Shown here: positions 55,459 through 63,757 of the stretch, piece after piece
How the letters are laid out: each line of letters starts with the position of its first letter
How positions within the stretch are numbered: the stretch's first letter is position 1
The notes under the pieces: model-generated
Seen by the model: only the letters and a program-made list of their open reading frames with translations
Told to the model about the DNA's origin: nothing
Databases searched by the model: none
Origin: Tsuneonella suprasediminis
GTDB lineage: Bacteria > Pseudomonadota > Alphaproteobacteria > Sphingomonadales > Sphingomonadaceae
DNA: 64,000 nt
Reading direction: 5' to 3'
NCBI RefSeq assembly: GCF_003605755.1
Contig: NZ_RAHJ01000003.1
Coordinates: 124,001 to 188,000, forward strand
Program-made: the position numbers and the translations under genes

Positions 55459-56550
55459 TCAGTTCATCTGGCCGCGGAGGAAGGCAATCAGCTTCGGATC
55501 GCTTCCTGTGCGTTCGAGGATGGGCAGGATGACCCGCCACCCGTTGTCGCTGTTGGTTAGGATGACGATGCCGTCGCCGCTCGCGCGGTCGATGGCGGCG
55601 AAGGTGAAAGCCCCTGCATCCTTGCCGGTGTGGAGCATCGTCGTACCGTCGGGGAAGCCGAGGAGCTGCCAGCCCAGTCCGAAACCAGTCCAGGGCGGGC
55701 AAGTGGCCGCTTTCGATCCGGCGCATATTTCCGGCGTCAAGCCTGCCTGCGATTTGCTGCGTTCCGCCGCTAAAGACGCGACCAGGTGCCGGTCGTTGCG
55801 GGCATCAATGAGGAAGCGCGCATAATCACGTGCTGTCGCGTGTGCCAGATCGGCAGCGTTGTATCGCGTCACCCTCTCGACCGGCAGCGGCTTGCCTACC
55901 TCGTCGTATGGTACGGCGATCGGCACCGTCTCGCCTTGCGTCGACACATAGCCCGAGGCGCGCATGTGGGCGGGGGCGAACAGCCAGCGGCCAGCAAGCG
56001 TCTCGAACGATTGCCCGGTGCGGTGTTCGGCGTAGCGCGCCGCGTATTGATACCCCTCGCCTGAATAGCTGGTCGTCGTTCCGGGATCATGATCGAAGGC
56101 CAGCCCCTTCGCATCGCGCCAGTTCGGCAACCCGGTGCGATGGCTCAGCGCCATGCGGACGGTCAGCTTCATCCGCCGGGGGCCGCGCGACAGGTCGGGG
56201 TCGCTCCAGTAACGATCCATCGGCTCATCAAGTGACAACTTGCCGGCCGACACCAGTCGCAGGATGACCTCCGCCGTCAACGGCTTCGTCAGCGATGCGA
56301 GATTGTAGGGGGTGGCGACGGTCGCCGCGCGGTTCGGCCCCGCTATGCCCCAGGCCCCAGTCGAGACGATCTGTCCGTCGCGGATCACGGCGATCGACGC
56401 GCTTTCTACGCGTTGTTCGCGGAGGGTTGAGGTCATATCCGGCAGCTCAATGCTCGTCCTAGCGTCCGCCATCGAGGCGCAAGCCATCAACGCGACCATG
56501 CCGACGCGAATTGCTCGTTTCAACGCGCCAACTGTATCACTCATGGGCAA
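55459..56550 (-). CDS. Beta-lactamase-fold serine hydrolase
   Basis: A 363-residue secreted hydrolase (signal peptide to about residue 31, MADA). The catalytic SxxK is in LASLTKPLTAEV (SLTK), the second motif is YSGEGYQY (YxG), and an HTGKDAG motif replaces KTG. It is a class C beta-lactamase or D-aminopeptidase/esterase fold; activity not determinable. M3 at 56544 is an alternative start. Distinct from the Tat-exported homologue at 36823. Confidence 0.87.
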   Translation of the reverse strand: MPMSDTVGALKRAIRVGMVALMACASMADARTSIELPDMTSTLREQRVESASIAVIRDGQIVSTGAWGIAGPNRAATVATPYNLASLTKPLTAEVILRLVSAGKLSLDEPMDRYWSDPDLSRGPRRMKLTVRMALSHRTGLPNWRDAKGLAFDHDPGTTTSYSGEGYQYAARYAEHRTGQSFETLAGRWLFAPAHMRASGYVSTQGETVPIAVPYDEVGKPLPVERVTRYNAADLAHATARDYARFLIDARNDRHLVASLAAERSKSQAGLTPEICAGSKAATCPPWTGFGLGWQLLGFPDGTTMLHTGKDAGAFTFAAIDRASGDGIVILTNSDNGWRVILPILERTGSDPKLIAFLRGQMN

Positions 56551-56944
56551 CAGTTAGCGGCATTGAAGTTTGTCCGCAACCTTGACCGCATTTGCATTTG
56601 CCATCGATGTGACGGACGTGAGAACCGCTATGAGATTCCCGAAATAGCATCCCTTTTCGGGATAATCGCGAACGGCAGCTCTCAGTCGAACCTGCCGTTC
56701 GGTGAGGCCGCTGCGGATAGCAGGCTTGTCCCAAACTCAGCCATTCGTCTGCGGCGCGAACCAACGACAGCTTTCGGGATCGAAATAGCGGGTTCGGAAT
56801 GACTAAGATGAAGGCGCAAACCCGCCACCGGCAGGAAGAATGTCCGATGTCAGCAATCGATTGCTGGCGTAATGTCTGGCGTCCACCAGTCAGGGCGGGG
56901 ACGCGGGCAGTTGTCGCTCTCACAACTGCCTACGCCCTCAATAA
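56551..56944. other. 394-bp intergenic region without a supported gene
   Basis: The stretch between the hydrolase and nrdB holds only shadow open frames. No motif or repeat stood out. Confidence 0.5.
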
Positions 56945-58018
56945 TCACTCCGCGGCAACGCTCCCGTCGTTGCTGCTGGCCTCTTCACCGAACAGGCCGG
57001 GGCCGTCATCTTCGGCGTCGTTGGCTTCTTCGCCCTTTTTCGCTTTCTGGCGTTTGTCGAAGCTGGACCACACGTCGTTCCAGTTGCCCTTGGTCGCGGC
57101 CTTGGAATATTCGGTGGCGCGGGTTTCGAAGAAGTTGGCGTGTTCCACCCCGTTCAGCAGCGGCGCCAGCCAGGGCAGCGGGTGTTCTTCGATCATGAAC
57201 TGCCGTTTCAGGCCGAGCTGTTCCAGCCGCCAGTCCGCGATGTAGCGGATGTATTTCTTGATTTCGTTCGCGGTCATCCCGCTGACCGGGCCCTGTTCGA
57301 ACGCCAGATCGATGAAGTTATCTTCCAGCCGCACGGTTTTCATGCAGCAATCGAGGATGTCTTCCTTGACCGATTTGGTCAGGCAGTCGCGTTCCTTGGT
57401 GAAGGCGTGGAACAGGCGGGTGATGCCTTCGCAGTGCAGGCTTTCGTCGCGCACCGACCAGCTGACGATCTGGCCCATGCCCTTCATCTTGTTGAAGCGC
57501 GGGAAGTTCATCAGCATGGCGAAGCTGGCGAACAGCTGCACCCCTTCGGTAAAGCCGCCGAACATCGCCAGCGTGCGGGCGATATCTTCATCGGAATCGA
57601 CGCCGAATTCCTGAAGATAGTCGTGCTTGGCCTTCATCTCCTCGTATTCGAGGAACATGCCGTATTCGCTTTCGGGCATGCCGATCGTGTCGAGCAGGTG
57701 GCTGTAAGCGGCGATGTGCACCGTTTCCATGTTGGAAAACGCGGTGAGCATCATCTTGATTTCGGTCGGTTTGAACACCCGGCCATATTTTTCGTGGTAG
57801 CAATCCTGCACTTCCACGTCGGCCTGTGTGAAGAAACGGAATATCTGGGTGAGCAGGTTGCGTTCGTGATCGGACAGTTTCTGTGCCCAGTCGCGGCAAT
57901 CTTCGCCCAGCGGCACTTCTTCGGGCAACCAGTGCACCTGTTGCTGGCGCTTCCAGTAATCGTAAGCCCACGGATATTCGAAGGGTTTGTAGGTTTTGCG
58001 GGCTTCGAGAAGGGACAT
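56945..58018 (-). CDS. nrdB: Ribonucleotide reductase, class I, beta subunit
   Basis: A 357-residue small subunit that houses the di-iron centre and tyrosyl radical. In VEVQDCYHEKYG and NMETVHIAAYSHLL one sees metal ligands Asp67, Glu98 and His101 and the radical Tyr105 (E-x2-H-x3-Y), and later DEDIARTLAMFGGFTEGVQLFASFAMLMNF and DESLHCEGITRLFH. It has no N-terminal ATP cone. ATG 58018 (MSLLEARKTY) is used; the open frame to 58090 runs past the ligand-free leader. The partner nrdA lies 2.2 kb away on the same strand. Confidence 0.96.
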   Translation of the reverse strand: MSLLEARKTYKPFEYPWAYDYWKRQQQVHWLPEEVPLGEDCRDWAQKLSDHERNLLTQIFRFFTQADVEVQDCYHEKYGRVFKPTEIKMMLTAFSNMETVHIAAYSHLLDTIGMPESEYGMFLEYEEMKAKHDYLQEFGVDSDEDIARTLAMFGGFTEGVQLFASFAMLMNFPRFNKMKGMGQIVSWSVRDESLHCEGITRLFHAFTKERDCLTKSVKEDILDCCMKTVRLEDNFIDLAFEQGPVSGMTANEIKKYIRYIADWRLEQLGLKRQFMIEEHPLPWLAPLLNGVEHANFFETRATEYSKAATKGNWNDVWSSFDKRQKAKKGEEANDAEDDGPGLFGEEASSNDGSVAAE

Positions 58019-58041
58019 CTGGTGGCTCCGTGAGTTGCGAG

Positions 58042-58057
58042 GCCCCATATCTAGCGT
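58042..58057 (-). promoter_or_regulatory. Weak NrdR-box-like sequence upstream of nrdB
   Basis: CCATATCTAG (58045-58054) within a 16-bp window matches 8 of 10 positions of the NrdR core CWATATATWG and 11 of 16 overall. No second box at the expected 31-33 bp spacing is convincing, so this is weak. Confidence 0.3.
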
Positions 58058-58085
58058 GAGGCGATGCGAATGTGAATCATAAATC

Positions 58086-58102
58086 GGCACATTTTTTGTG
58101 CC
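58086..58102. promoter_or_regulatory. 17-bp palindrome upstream of nrdB
   Basis: GGCACA and TGTGCC arms flank a TTTTT centre, 68 bp upstream of the nrdB start. It resembles an operator or a truncated NrdR-type box but the spacing between arms is one base short of the NrdR consensus. Confidence 0.35.
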
Positions 58103-58498
58103 TTTCCCCGGCGCTGAGTCCGGCTGGCCACGGTTCCCCGCGATAGCCTGCGCGCGACTCGTGCGCGGGGTGCAGGATATGGCCAGCGCGGTCCGGGGCG
58201 AAGGGCCGCGGGGAACGCTGCGGGGGATAACTCGCCGGTTCGCACTGCGACCGATTCAGGGATGCTTCGAACGGCTCTCAGGAACCGCCGGCAACAGATC
58301 GATTCACCGCTGAAACCGGGCGGTGCGTGGCACCCGCATTCCTGATAAAATTGTGGCTGAACAAAGGCATGGAACCGCCCGCCTGTTGGGGAATTGGGTG
58401 AATAACGACCCGGGGGTTTGCAAGGCTCTCCGGGCGCATGAGGGAAATACGGGAGTGCCTGTTTTCCCCCCTTTCGCGGGCACTACCCCGCACCCCTC
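58103..58498. other. Intergenic region upstream of nrdB, no gene seen
   Basis: No supported gene. Adjacent motifs upstream of nrdB are listed separately, as is the hairpin at 58499. Confidence 0.4.
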
Positions 58499-58528
58499 GG
58501 CGCCCCTCCCGTGAAACGGAGGGGCGCC
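58499..58528 (-). terminator. Strong hairpin at the 3' end of the 167-residue membrane gene
   Basis: Perfect 11-bp GC-rich arms (58499-58509 and 58518-58528) lie 13 bp beyond the stop of the gene ending at 58542. No T-run follows, so it may act as a terminator or as an RNA-stabilising hairpin. Confidence 0.55.
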
Positions 58529-58541
58529 AACCGTTGGGGGG

Positions 58542-59045
58542 CTACAATGTCAGCATCAGCGTCAGCAAAATCGCGACTATGGCGACCGAACCTATCGCGC
58601 CCAGAATAGCCTCTTTCGGGATCGTCGCATCCAGCGATTGGCGGAGCAATTGAGGGCGGTGTTCGGGCGGATCGTTGATCCAGCGCCATCCATAGTATGC
58701 CGCGACGATGGCAATCGCAGCAAGGGTCGTTTTCCAATGGTCGTCGCTGATGGCGTAACCGAGAGCCGCAGGTGCAGCAATCTGGCTCATGTGGATGGCG
58801 ACCCCTTGAGCGGTCTTGGCGCGATCAATCGGTTCGGGATCGTCGCCAATCCTTTGCTGGTAGTCGCGCAGTTCGTTGGCGAGGATATAATTGGAGCGCG
58901 CCAGTTGCCGATTGAGCCGCCAGCGAAGGAATTTGTGTCGGGCGTGTTTGCCAATGGTATAGGCAAGGATAGTTCCGACACCGATGACTGCGAGCCAGAG
59001 GTCTTCCCCGAAAGCGCTGTCTATCAGATCGAACAAATCGGCCAT
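58542..59045 (-). CDS. Membrane protein of unknown function
   Basis: A 167-residue protein with about four hydrophobic segments (VIGVGTILAYTIG, APAALGYAI, TLAAIAIVAAYYGW, ILGAIGSVAIVAILLTLML) and an Arg-rich cytoplasmic loop (RHKFLRWRLNRQLARSNYILANELRDYQQRIG). I do not recognise a family. It lies in the 2.2-kb gap between nrdB and nrdA on the same strand as both. Confidence 0.65.
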   Translation of the reverse strand: MADLFDLIDSAFGEDLWLAVIGVGTILAYTIGKHARHKFLRWRLNRQLARSNYILANELRDYQQRIGDDPEPIDRAKTAQGVAIHMSQIAAPAALGYAISDDHWKTTLAAIAIVAAYYGWRWINDPPEHRPQLLRQSLDATIPKEAILGAIGSVAIVAILLTLMLTL

Positions 59046-59113
59046 CGCGCGGGTGATCGTATCCCGCGCGATGGGCCGGTCAAGCGGCGCCTGTCAGGCG
59101 ATTGAAAACACGA

Positions 59114-59509
59114 TCACTTCCAGAACCAGCGATCCCGCGCCTTGCGACGGGCGCGTTCGCGCCACATGCGGATGTAGAGCCACAGGCCCGAAAACGCGAA
59201 GAACATCAGCGCGAAACCCGAAAGCAGGCTGATGACTTCGCCCACCGGGCCGAAGCTTTCGCCCGAATGCAGGTGGTGGAACAATCCCACCATGCCCGCC
59301 AGCCCGGAGGCGTCGCCCTGCGGCGGGCGGCAGCGCCACCCTTCGGGGCATTCCCAGCCGGGCGGTGGGGTAGCGGCGGCAATCGCGGCGGGAGACGGGC
59401 TGGCCAGTTCGCCCTGCCACGCGCCAAGCTGGCTCAACACACCGGTGGCCGCGATCCACAGCAGGAACACGGCAAAGAAAACGGACAGCCAGCGATGCCA
59501 CTTACGCAT
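59114..59509 (-). CDS. PepSY-associated transmembrane protein
   Basis: A 131-residue protein with an N-terminal helix (WHRWLSVFFAVFLLWIAATGVLS) and a C-terminal helix (VISLLSGFALMFFAFSGLWLYIRMW), which together look like a truncated PepSY-TM module: the helix pair around a short periplasmic loop GLAGMVGLFHHLHSGE. Such proteins occur near TonB receptors or reductases; here there is no such neighbour. A shorter frame from 59094 exists. Confidence 0.6.
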   Translation of the reverse strand: MRKWHRWLSVFFAVFLLWIAATGVLSQLGAWQGELASPSPAAIAAATPPPGWECPEGWRCRPPQGDASGLAGMVGLFHHLHSGESFGPVGEVISLLSGFALMFFAFSGLWLYIRMWRERARRKARDRWFWK

Positions 59510-59633
59510 ATGTGGGAACTCCTTGCGTTGGAATGTTTGTGAGCACCGCTCAGCGCCGCGGGCCCGCTGTTTTCAAGTCGCAGGTGGTATCGAAATGTAT
59601 CGGTTGGGGATAAGCGGCATTCAGGCGAGGGTG

Positions 59634-60000
59634 TGATGGGCTGGGGCCGTCGGGTAAGAGTGTGTCACACGAAGGCGCGAAGGCACGAAGTGGGTTTGGT
59701 TCTGAGGTAGGAGCCGTTCTGCCGATGGTTGGCCCATATTATCGCGCGTATCCCCACCCTCGTCATTGCGAGGAGCCGCAGGCGCCGTGGCAATCCATGG
59801 GGCGACGTTTGCCTTTATCGCGATTGCCGTGATGGGCGGGGGCGTCGGATGGAAGTTTGTCACACGAAGGCACGAAGTGGGTTTGGTTCTGAGGTAGGAG
59901 CCATTCTGCCGATGGTTGGCCCATATTATCGCGCGTATCCCCACCCTCGTCATTGCGAGGAGCCATAGGCGACGTGGCAATCCATGGTGTGCCCATCGCC
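59634..60000. repeat. 195-bp-period repeats, locus 2, opposite orientation
   Basis: Two copies (about 59634-59808 and 59829-59990) of the repeat family at 46507-47308, in reverse complement. The TGTCACAC markers at 59663 and 59858 are 195 bp apart, the same period as at locus 1, and both copies contain CGTCATTGCGAGGAGCC and CGTGGCAATCCATGG. It lies between the PepSY-like gene and nrdA and contains no coding sequence. Confidence 0.88.
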
Positions 60001-60102
60001 TCCACCACAGCCGGCGCGATGGGCGCTACCTATCCTCGCACTTTGGGCTGCCCCCCAGTGTTCACGCTGACGAGCGGGTTGCCCGGCGTCGCAGGCACGA
60101 AA

Positions 60103-60135
60103 AAGGCCCCGTCCATCTGGTGTAGACGGGGCCTT
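60103..60135 (-). terminator. Rho-independent terminator of nrdA
   Basis: A perfect 11-bp stem (60103-60113 with 60125-60135) lies 65 bp after the nrdA stop; on the nrdA strand it is followed by a T-run (A-run 60099-60104 on the written strand). Confidence 0.85.
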
Positions 60136-60199
60136 CGGCGGCAGGCGGATCGGCGGGTGGGGCCGGATCGACGCCTGCCTTCGGGCTGATTGACTCGCC

Positions 60200-62242
60200 T
60201 TACTGGCAGGCGAGGCATTCGTCGTAGTCGGTGGTTGGCAATTCGTACTTCGCCGCATCGGGGGTGTTGTCGGCTTCCACGCCGCCCGCGAAACCGGCGC
60301 GCTGCACGCTCTTGCTGCGGAGGTAGTAGAGCGACTTGATGCCTTTCTCCCATGCCTGGAAGTGGAGCATCGCCAGATCCCATTTGTCCACGTCAGCCGG
60401 GATGAACAGGTTGAGGCTCTGCGCCTGATCGATAAACGGGGTGCGGTCGGCTGCGAATTCGAGCAGCCAGCGCTGATCGATTTCGAAGCTGGTCTTGTAT
60501 ACCGCCTTCTCTTCCGGGGTCAGGAAGTCGAGGTGTTGCACCGACCCGCCCTTTTCGAGGATCGAGTTCCACACGTTGGTGGAATTCTTGCTCTTCTTCT
60601 CCAGCAGCTTCTCAAGATAGGGGTTCTTGACGATGAAGCTGCCCGACAGGGTTTTGTGGGTGTAGATATTGGCCGGGATCGGTTCGATGCAGGCGCTGGT
60701 GCCGCCGCAGATGATCGAGATCGACGCGGTCGGCGCGATCGCCATCTTGCAGCTGAACCGTTCCATCGCGCCGGCGTCTTCCGCATCGGGGCAGGCACCG
60801 CGTTCTTCGGCCAGAACCATGCTCGCCTCCTCCGCCTTGGCAGAGACGTGTTTGAACATTTTCAGGTTCCACACTTTCGCCATCGGGCTTTCGAAACCGA
60901 TGTTCTTCGCCTGGAGGAACGAGTGGAAACCCATCACCCCCATACCGACGCTGCGTTCGCGCGCGGCGGAATACTTCGCACGCGCCATTTCGTCGGGCGC
61001 GCGGTCGATATAATCCTGCAGCACGTTGTCGAGAAAGCGCATCACGTCTTCCACGAAATGCTTGTCTTCATTCCACTCGTCCCACTTTTCGAGGTTGAGC
61101 GAGCTGAGGCAGCAGACCGCGGTGCGGTCGTTGCCCAGATGGTCGCGCCCTGTCGGCAGGGTGATTTCGCTGCACAGGTTGGACGTGGATACCTTCAGGC
61201 CCAGTTCGCGGTGATGCTTGGGCATCATCCGGTTCACCGTGTCGGAAAACACGATATAGGGCTCGCCGGTGGCCAGCCGGGTTTCGACCAGTTTTTGAAA
61301 CAGGCTGCGCGCATCGACCGTGCCGCGTACTTCGCCCGTCTTGGGGCTGGTGAGATTCCATTCCTCGCCATTGCGGACCGCTTCCATGAAGGCATCGGAC
61401 AGCAGCACACCGTGGTGCAGGTTCAGCGCCTTGCGGTTGAAATCGCCCGACGGTTTGCGGATTTCGAGGAACTCTTCGATTTCGGGGTGCGACACGTCGA
61501 TGTAACACGCGGCCGATCCGCGGCGCAGCGATCCTTGTGAAATCGCCAGCGTCAGGCTGTCCATCACGCGCACGAACGGGATGATCCCGCTGGTCTTGCC
61601 ATTCAGGCCGACCGGCTCGCCAATTCCACGCACCTGGCCCCAGTATGTGCCGATGCCGCCACCACGGCTGGCGAGCCACACGTTTTCATTCCAGGTGTTG
61701 ACGATCCCTTCAAGGCTGTCTTCCACCGAATTGAGATAGCATGAAATCGGCAGGCCACGGCTGGTGCCGCCGTTCGACAGCACCGGCGTGGCGGGCATGA
61801 ACCACAGGCGCGAGATATAATCGTACAGCCGCTGTGCGTGATCCTGATCGTCGGCATAGGCATCGGCCACGCGGGCGAACAGATCCTGATACGATTCACC
61901 GGGCAGGAGATAGCGATCTTCCAGCGTTTCCTTGCCGAATTCGGTCAGCAGTGCATCGCGCGACGCATCGGTTACGATGGTGAAACGGCGATCGTGAATC
62001 GTCTTGCTGTCGTGTTTGGGGGCAGCAGCGGCAGAGGCCGCCGCCGCAACGGCACCTGCCATCGCGCTGGCAATCGTTGCGTCCGTTTTTTCCGCCACCA
62101 GTTCGTCGGTGCCCTGATCTGCCTGTTCCATGCTTACTGCCGCCTTGTCCTTGCGTGCGCGGGCGATTGCGACACCACTATCGGTCGTGTCGTCAGCTCC
62201 GTGAAAGCCCATCGCCGCTTCATCTCCGCTTCTGAATTCCAT
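60200..62242 (-). CDS. nrdA: Ribonucleotide reductase, class I, alpha subunit (no ATP cone)
   Basis: A 680-residue large subunit catalysing reduction of ribonucleoside diphosphates. It has LWFMPATPVLSNGGTSRGLPISCYLNSVEDSLEGI, KGTSLDP-like RGGGIGTYWGQVRGIG, the thiyl-radical Cys in SNLCSEITLP, RTAVCCLSSLNL, VGVMGFHSFLQ and the radical-transfer Tyr pair in SLYYLR; it ends CLACQ (redox Cys676/Cys679). The first 75 residues are Ala-rich low complexity, with no ATP cone before the catalytic domain. ATG 62242 follows GGGGGGA; the frame is open to 62314. Partner nrdB is 2.2 kb downstream. A NrdR-box candidate pair precedes it. Confidence 0.96.
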   Translation of the reverse strand: MEFRSGDEAAMGFHGADDTTDSGVAIARARKDKAAVSMEQADQGTDELVAEKTDATIASAMAGAVAAAASAAAAPKHDSKTIHDRRFTIVTDASRDALLTEFGKETLEDRYLLPGESYQDLFARVADAYADDQDHAQRLYDYISRLWFMPATPVLSNGGTSRGLPISCYLNSVEDSLEGIVNTWNENVWLASRGGGIGTYWGQVRGIGEPVGLNGKTSGIIPFVRVMDSLTLAISQGSLRRGSAACYIDVSHPEIEEFLEIRKPSGDFNRKALNLHHGVLLSDAFMEAVRNGEEWNLTSPKTGEVRGTVDARSLFQKLVETRLATGEPYIVFSDTVNRMMPKHHRELGLKVSTSNLCSEITLPTGRDHLGNDRTAVCCLSSLNLEKWDEWNEDKHFVEDVMRFLDNVLQDYIDRAPDEMARAKYSAARERSVGMGVMGFHSFLQAKNIGFESPMAKVWNLKMFKHVSAKAEEASMVLAEERGACPDAEDAGAMERFSCKMAIAPTASISIICGGTSACIEPIPANIYTHKTLSGSFIVKNPYLEKLLEKKSKNSTNVWNSILEKGGSVQHLDFLTPEEKAVYKTSFEIDQRWLLEFAADRTPFIDQAQSLNLFIPADVDKWDLAMLHFQAWEKGIKSLYYLRSKSVQRAGFAGGVEADNTPDAAKYELPTTDYDECLACQ

Positions 62243-62876
62243 CGGTCCCCCCGTCCTGTCATACAGACCGGGCGCCCCGCCCGGTGTTCCGCATTCGTTC
62301 GAATCGGCGGGCAAGCGCCCAGCCTAGCATCATGTGGTTCGCAGCGGGGTGAAAACTTATCCCCAGACTGGCCTGCCAATGCGCCCTCACGGGCATCATG
62401 CGAGGCCGGATCACAGCGCCGAATCGCCCATCGTACCGATTACGGTGCGTAAACAGGGCAACTAGGTATTGTGGGTCTCCCGACCGCCGAACTACTGGCA
62501 ATAGTGAATCAGGCAGGATTCATGTGCAAGAGGGTGAAAATACCATTTACAGAAAATTCATGGCCAGATGCCGGGTGGTCTATGCAGGCAATACAGTGCG
62601 ACGCGGCGGATTTCCTAGGGTCGCGCGGGATGCAAGAGTCAAAATCAAACTGAGAAAAAATTTTGGTGGGGACAGGTTTCTGTGGAGCCTTTGAATCAAT
62701 CGAATCGCGGCCGGAAATAATGCTTCGTTTGCGGGTCATTTCGGGCAACGGCAAACCCGGCGCGCGCACCACTTCCCGGATCGAATCGCAATAGCGGCTG
62801 GCGCGACTCCCGATTGCGCCAGCCGTCAATAATAGGCCCTGAGCCTATAAAGGAATGCAGTCGAAGCCGGGCCAGA
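62243..62876. other. 634-bp intergenic region between nrdA and the hydrolase gene
   Basis: Apart from the NrdR-box candidates at 62459-62507 I see no gene, RNA or repeat here. Short open frames are not supported. Confidence 0.5.
62459..62507 (-). promoter_or_regulatory. Candidate NrdR-box pair upstream of nrdA
   Basis: Two NrdR-like 16-mers occur at 62459-62474 (reverse: CCACAATACCTAGTTG, 11 of 16 matches to ACACWATATATWGTGT) and 62492-62507 (TCACTATTGCCAGTAG, 9 of 16). They lie 33 bp apart, close to the 31-33 bp spacing of known NrdR pairs, about 220 bp upstream of nrdA. By eye only. Confidence 0.45.
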
Positions 62877-63751
62877 TCAGGCCTTGCGGGCGTGTTCCGC
62901 GATCAGATCGGCTATCGGTTCGACCAGCGCCAGAGGCAGATCGTGACCCATACCGGGGAAAGTGGAAATCCGCGCCCCGGCGATGTTTTCCGCTGTGTCG
63001 AGTCCACCGGCCAGCGGAACCAGCGGGTCCGCCTCCCCGTGAATCACTAAAGTCGGGGCGGAAATGGCGGCAAGCCGTTTACGCCGGTCGCCGTCAGCCA
63101 GAATCGCAGCGAGCTGGCGGGGCAGGCCGTCGGGATAGTAACTCCGGCGCACTCCTTCGCGCACGCGCGATAACAGGCGTTCTTCGCTGGGGGGATAGGC
63201 GGGGCTGCCGATCGTGCGCGCCACGCGAATACCGTGGGCGACCAGCACTTCCTCGTCCGCAGACGGAGGGCGGGTGGTCAGCACTTTGATCGCCTCTTTC
63301 TGCGCGGCAGGCAGTTTGCGGTTGCCGGTGGTCGACATGATCGATGTCAGACTGGCGGTGCGTTTGGGGTGTTCGGCCGCGATCAGCTGCGCGATCATCC
63401 CACCCATACTCGCGCCCACGATATGCGCGTTGTCGATATTCAGCGCTTCGAGCAACCCGACGCCATGTCCGACAGCGTGTAGGGCACCCGCGGTTTCAGA
63501 CCCAGCCGGTTCATCAGCACCAGCTTGAAGATGCCGGGCGCTTTCTCTCCGTCCATCTTCTGGCTCAACCCGATATCGCGGTTATCGTAACGGATCACGC
63601 GAAAGCCGCGTTCCACCAATGCATCGACCAGTTCGATCGGCCACAACGTCAATTGCGCGCCGAGGCCCATCACCAGCAGGATCGCGGGATCGCCGGGATC
63701 GCCGTAGTCTTCGTATTCGATCGTAATGTCATTGGCAGTGATCTGAGCCAT
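62877..63751 (-). pseudogene. Alpha/beta hydrolase disrupted by a frameshift
   Basis: Two adjacent reverse-strand frames are halves of one hydrolase. The upstream frame (63751 to 63440) starts MAQITANDITIEYEDYGDPGD and holds the oxyanion segment LLVMGLGAQLTLWP, ending with PYTLSDMASGCSKR and a stop. The downstream frame (to 62877) continues with EALNIDNAHIVGASMGGMIAQ (nucleophile elbow GASMGG), HGEADPLVP and GMGHDLP for the acid and base. Normal homologues read DMAADAVGLLEALGID here, so about one base, or a ten-base piece, is missing near 63467. It could be a real pseudogene or a sequencing error. Confidence 0.75.
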
Positions 63752-63757
63752 TCTTTG

